Source: Gammaproteobacteria bacterium (GTDB lineage Bacteria > Pseudomonadota > Gammaproteobacteria > GCA-002705445 > GCA-002716945). From it: a DNA stretch of 64,000 nt. Position numbers and translations under genes: made by a program. Below are positions 62,045 to 64,000 of the stretch, piece after piece (positions within the stretch are counted from its first letter, which is position 1; the number at the start of each line of letters is the position of its first letter). The notes beneath the pieces are model-generated. The model was not told where the DNA came from. It searched no databases and saw only the letters and a program-made list of their open reading frames with translations. The stretch is taken from the NCBI GenBank assembly GCA_016779485.1, contig JADHNN010000002.1:64580-128579 (forward strand), read 5' to 3'.

Positions 62045-63295
62045 TTACAATTCAATGGTCTTAAAATCTAAATATTTATGGAGAACTGATGGAATATTAA
62101 TTTTATTACCATCGAAATAGTTCTCAACTAGACTAGCAAGGGTTCTACCTACAGCTAATCCAGACCCATTAAGCGTGTGAACAAAATTTTTCTTTTTGTC
62201 TTGTTTATATTTTATGTTTAGTCTACGTGCTTGGAAGTCACCGAAATTACTACATGATGATATTTCTCGATACTTATTTTGGCTAGGAAACCATACCTCA
62301 ATATCATAAGTTTTTTGTGATGAAAAACCTAAATCTCCTGTGCATAGTTCAACCAACTGGTATGGTAACTCAAGATCGTCTAATACTAATCTAGCCTGAG
62401 CAGTAATGTTCTCCAGTGCTTGTTCTGAATTATTAGGATGAACAATTTGTACAAGTTCAATTTTTTCAAATTGATGCTGTCTTATTATACCTTTTGTATC
62501 TAGACCATAAGAGCCGGCCTCTGACCTAAAACATGGTGTATGTGCAGTCATTAGTATTGGAAGTTCACTGATGGATAAAATCTTATCTCTGTAGATATTT
62601 GTTAACGGGACTTCAGCAGTTGGAATCAAATATAAATTAGAGTCAGATAGTTTAAATAAATCCTCTTCAAATTTGGGTAACTGCCCGGTTCCAATAAGAC
62701 TTTGTGAATTACATATATATGGCACATTGTGTTCAACATATGAATTTTGAGTGTGCTTAGCCAACATAAAGCTAATCAGAGCTCTATGTAAAGATGCAAG
62801 TTTGCCCTTAAGGACAACAAAACGTGATTGAGTAATCTTTACTCCATCTTCAAAACTAATTAAGTTCAAAGATTCTAAAATATCACCATGCTCACGTGTA
62901 TTATTTACATTAGTATCTAAAGTTTTTTCAATAATCATGTTGTCTTTATCATTATGTCCAACAGGACAAGAATGGTGAGGTAAATTAGGTATTTCAAGAA
63001 GATGATTATTTAAAGATGCTTCAATTAACTCAAGTGATGATTTTAAAGCCTGAACTTGTTCATCAATTTTCTTTGAATCAGCCATAAGTTGTTCTTTATA
63101 AGTACCATCCTTAGCTTTTCTAAAAGAATCTGATATGACATTTTTATCACATGCTAGTTTTTCTTTTTTTTGAATAAGATCTTTTCTTTCTTGTGATTTA
63201 TTTTCTATAAAATCAATATCTAACTTATATCCTCGACTCAACAGGAGCTTTGCCACTTCATTCCTATTATCAAGAATATTTTTTAAATCCAGCAT
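62045..63295 (-). CDS. serS: Seryl-tRNA synthetase
   Basis: MLDLKNILDN, PTAEVPLTNIYRD, FRSEAGSYGLDTKGIIRQHQFEKIELV, GSGLAVGRTLASLVENY. Confidence 0.97.
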   Translation of the reverse strand: MLDLKNILDNRNEVAKLLLSRGYKLDIDFIENKSQERKDLIQKKEKLACDKNVISDSFRKAKDGTYKEQLMADSKKIDEQVQALKSSLELIEASLNNHLLEIPNLPHHSCPVGHNDKDNMIIEKTLDTNVNNTREHGDILESLNLISFEDGVKITQSRFVVLKGKLASLHRALISFMLAKHTQNSYVEHNVPYICNSQSLIGTGQLPKFEEDLFKLSDSNLYLIPTAEVPLTNIYRDKILSISELPILMTAHTPCFRSEAGSYGLDTKGIIRQHQFEKIELVQIVHPNNSEQALENITAQARLVLDDLELPYQLVELCTGDLGFSSQKTYDIEVWFPSQNKYREISSCSNFGDFQARRLNIKYKQDKKKNFVHTLNGSGLAVGRTLASLVENYFDGNKINIPSVLHKYLDFKTIEL

Positions 63296-63298
63296 AAT

Positions 63299-64000
63299 TT
63301 ATAAGATATCTCTATTACCATTACTCTGAGGTTCTGAAAGAATTCCTTTTGCCTCCATTGCTTCAATTAAATTTGCTGCTCGATTATAACCAATTTTTAG
63401 TTTTCTTTGTAAAAAAGATATTGATGTCTTTTTAGTATCTTTGATGATATTCACAGCTTCATTATAAAGCTCGTCAGACGTTTCATTAATTTCCTCTTGA
63501 TTTTCTGTTTCATCATTGTCAAGAAGAATAGATTCGATATCATCGTTACGTTTCTGGTCTCTTAAAAAATCTGCAATCTTTGTTATTTCTCCCTCACTAA
63601 CAAATGCGCCATGTATTCTTTGAAGAACATTTGTTCCAGACCCTCTAAATAACATATCCCCTAAACCTAATAGTTGTTCTGCTCCCATAGAATCAAGTAT
63701 CGTTCGTGAATCTATATTAGATGACACCTTAAGTCCTATCCTGGTAGGAATATTAGCTTTAATCAGTCCAGTTATCACATTAACAGATGGTCTTTGGGTT
63801 GCTAGGATTAAATGAATTCCTGCAGCACGTGCTTTTTGAGCCAAACGAGTAATGAGATCTTCTACTTTTTTACCAACTGTTTGCATCATATCTGCAAATT
63901 CATCAACAACCACCACAATATAAGGAAGCTTTTCATGAAATTTTTCATTATTACCTTCTGTAGGACCATAAACAGTTTTAATGCCATCATCAATATTTTG
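63299..64000 (-). CDS. ftsK: DNA translocase FtsK, C-terminal part (N-terminus beyond window end)
   Basis: [41 protein letters not shown]-terminal gamma/winged-helix domain; ORF continues to window edge. Confidence 0.93.
   Translation of the reverse strand, partial: QNIDDGIKTVYGPTEGNNEKFHEKLPYIVVVVDEFADMMQTVGKKVEDLITRLAQKARAAGIHLILATQRPSVNVITGLIKANIPTRIGLKVSSNIDSRTILDSMGAEQLLGLGDMLFRGSGTNVLQRIHGAFVSEGEITKIADFLRDQKRNDDIESILLDNDETENQEEINETSDELYNEAVNIIKDTKKTSISFLQRKLKIGYNRAANLIEAMEAKGILSEPQSNGNRDIL

Overview
This 64 kb window is an AT-rich, compact and apparently streamlined proteobacterial chromosome segment, gammaproteobacterial by gene content and order. It is mostly housekeeping DNA: kdsA(partial)-pyrG-tilS-accA-dnaE-rnhB; a lipid A / envelope block (two sugar-modifying genes, lpxB, lpxA, fabZ, lpxD, skp, bamA, rseP, dxr, cdsA, uppS, frr, tsf, rpsB); map-dapE; a YejABEF-type peptide ABC transporter; fabI; ppiD; hup-lon-clpX-clpP-tig; a four-tRNA cluster; cysS; lpxH; recO-era-rnc-lepB-lepA; degP-like/rseA-like/rpoE; nadB; orn; recR-ybaB-dnaX; serS; ftsK(partial). 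The least ordinary part is about 58.65-60.64 kb. A tRNA-Ser(GGA) gene there is split at its T-loop by a ~1.9 kb insertion flanked by a 7-bp direct repeat (ATTCGAA). Paired GTGTGTGTAA repeats lie just inside both ends. The insertion carries an intact replacement tRNA-Ser(GGA), a MazG/dCTPase-like gene and a frameshifted MrcB_N-DUF3883 restriction-like gene, and it has no integrase. I read it as an integrase-less tRNA-targeted mini-island with putative defence cargo. Other notable points: a gnnA/gnnB-like pair next to lpxB/lpxA (diamino-sugar lipid A), loss of pyrH from the rpsB-tsf-pyrH-frr locus, and an A10 slippery tract in dnaX with immediate out-of-frame stops. No CRISPR array, rRNA or transposase was seen. 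All family calls come from reading motifs and gene order by eye; no database search was run.
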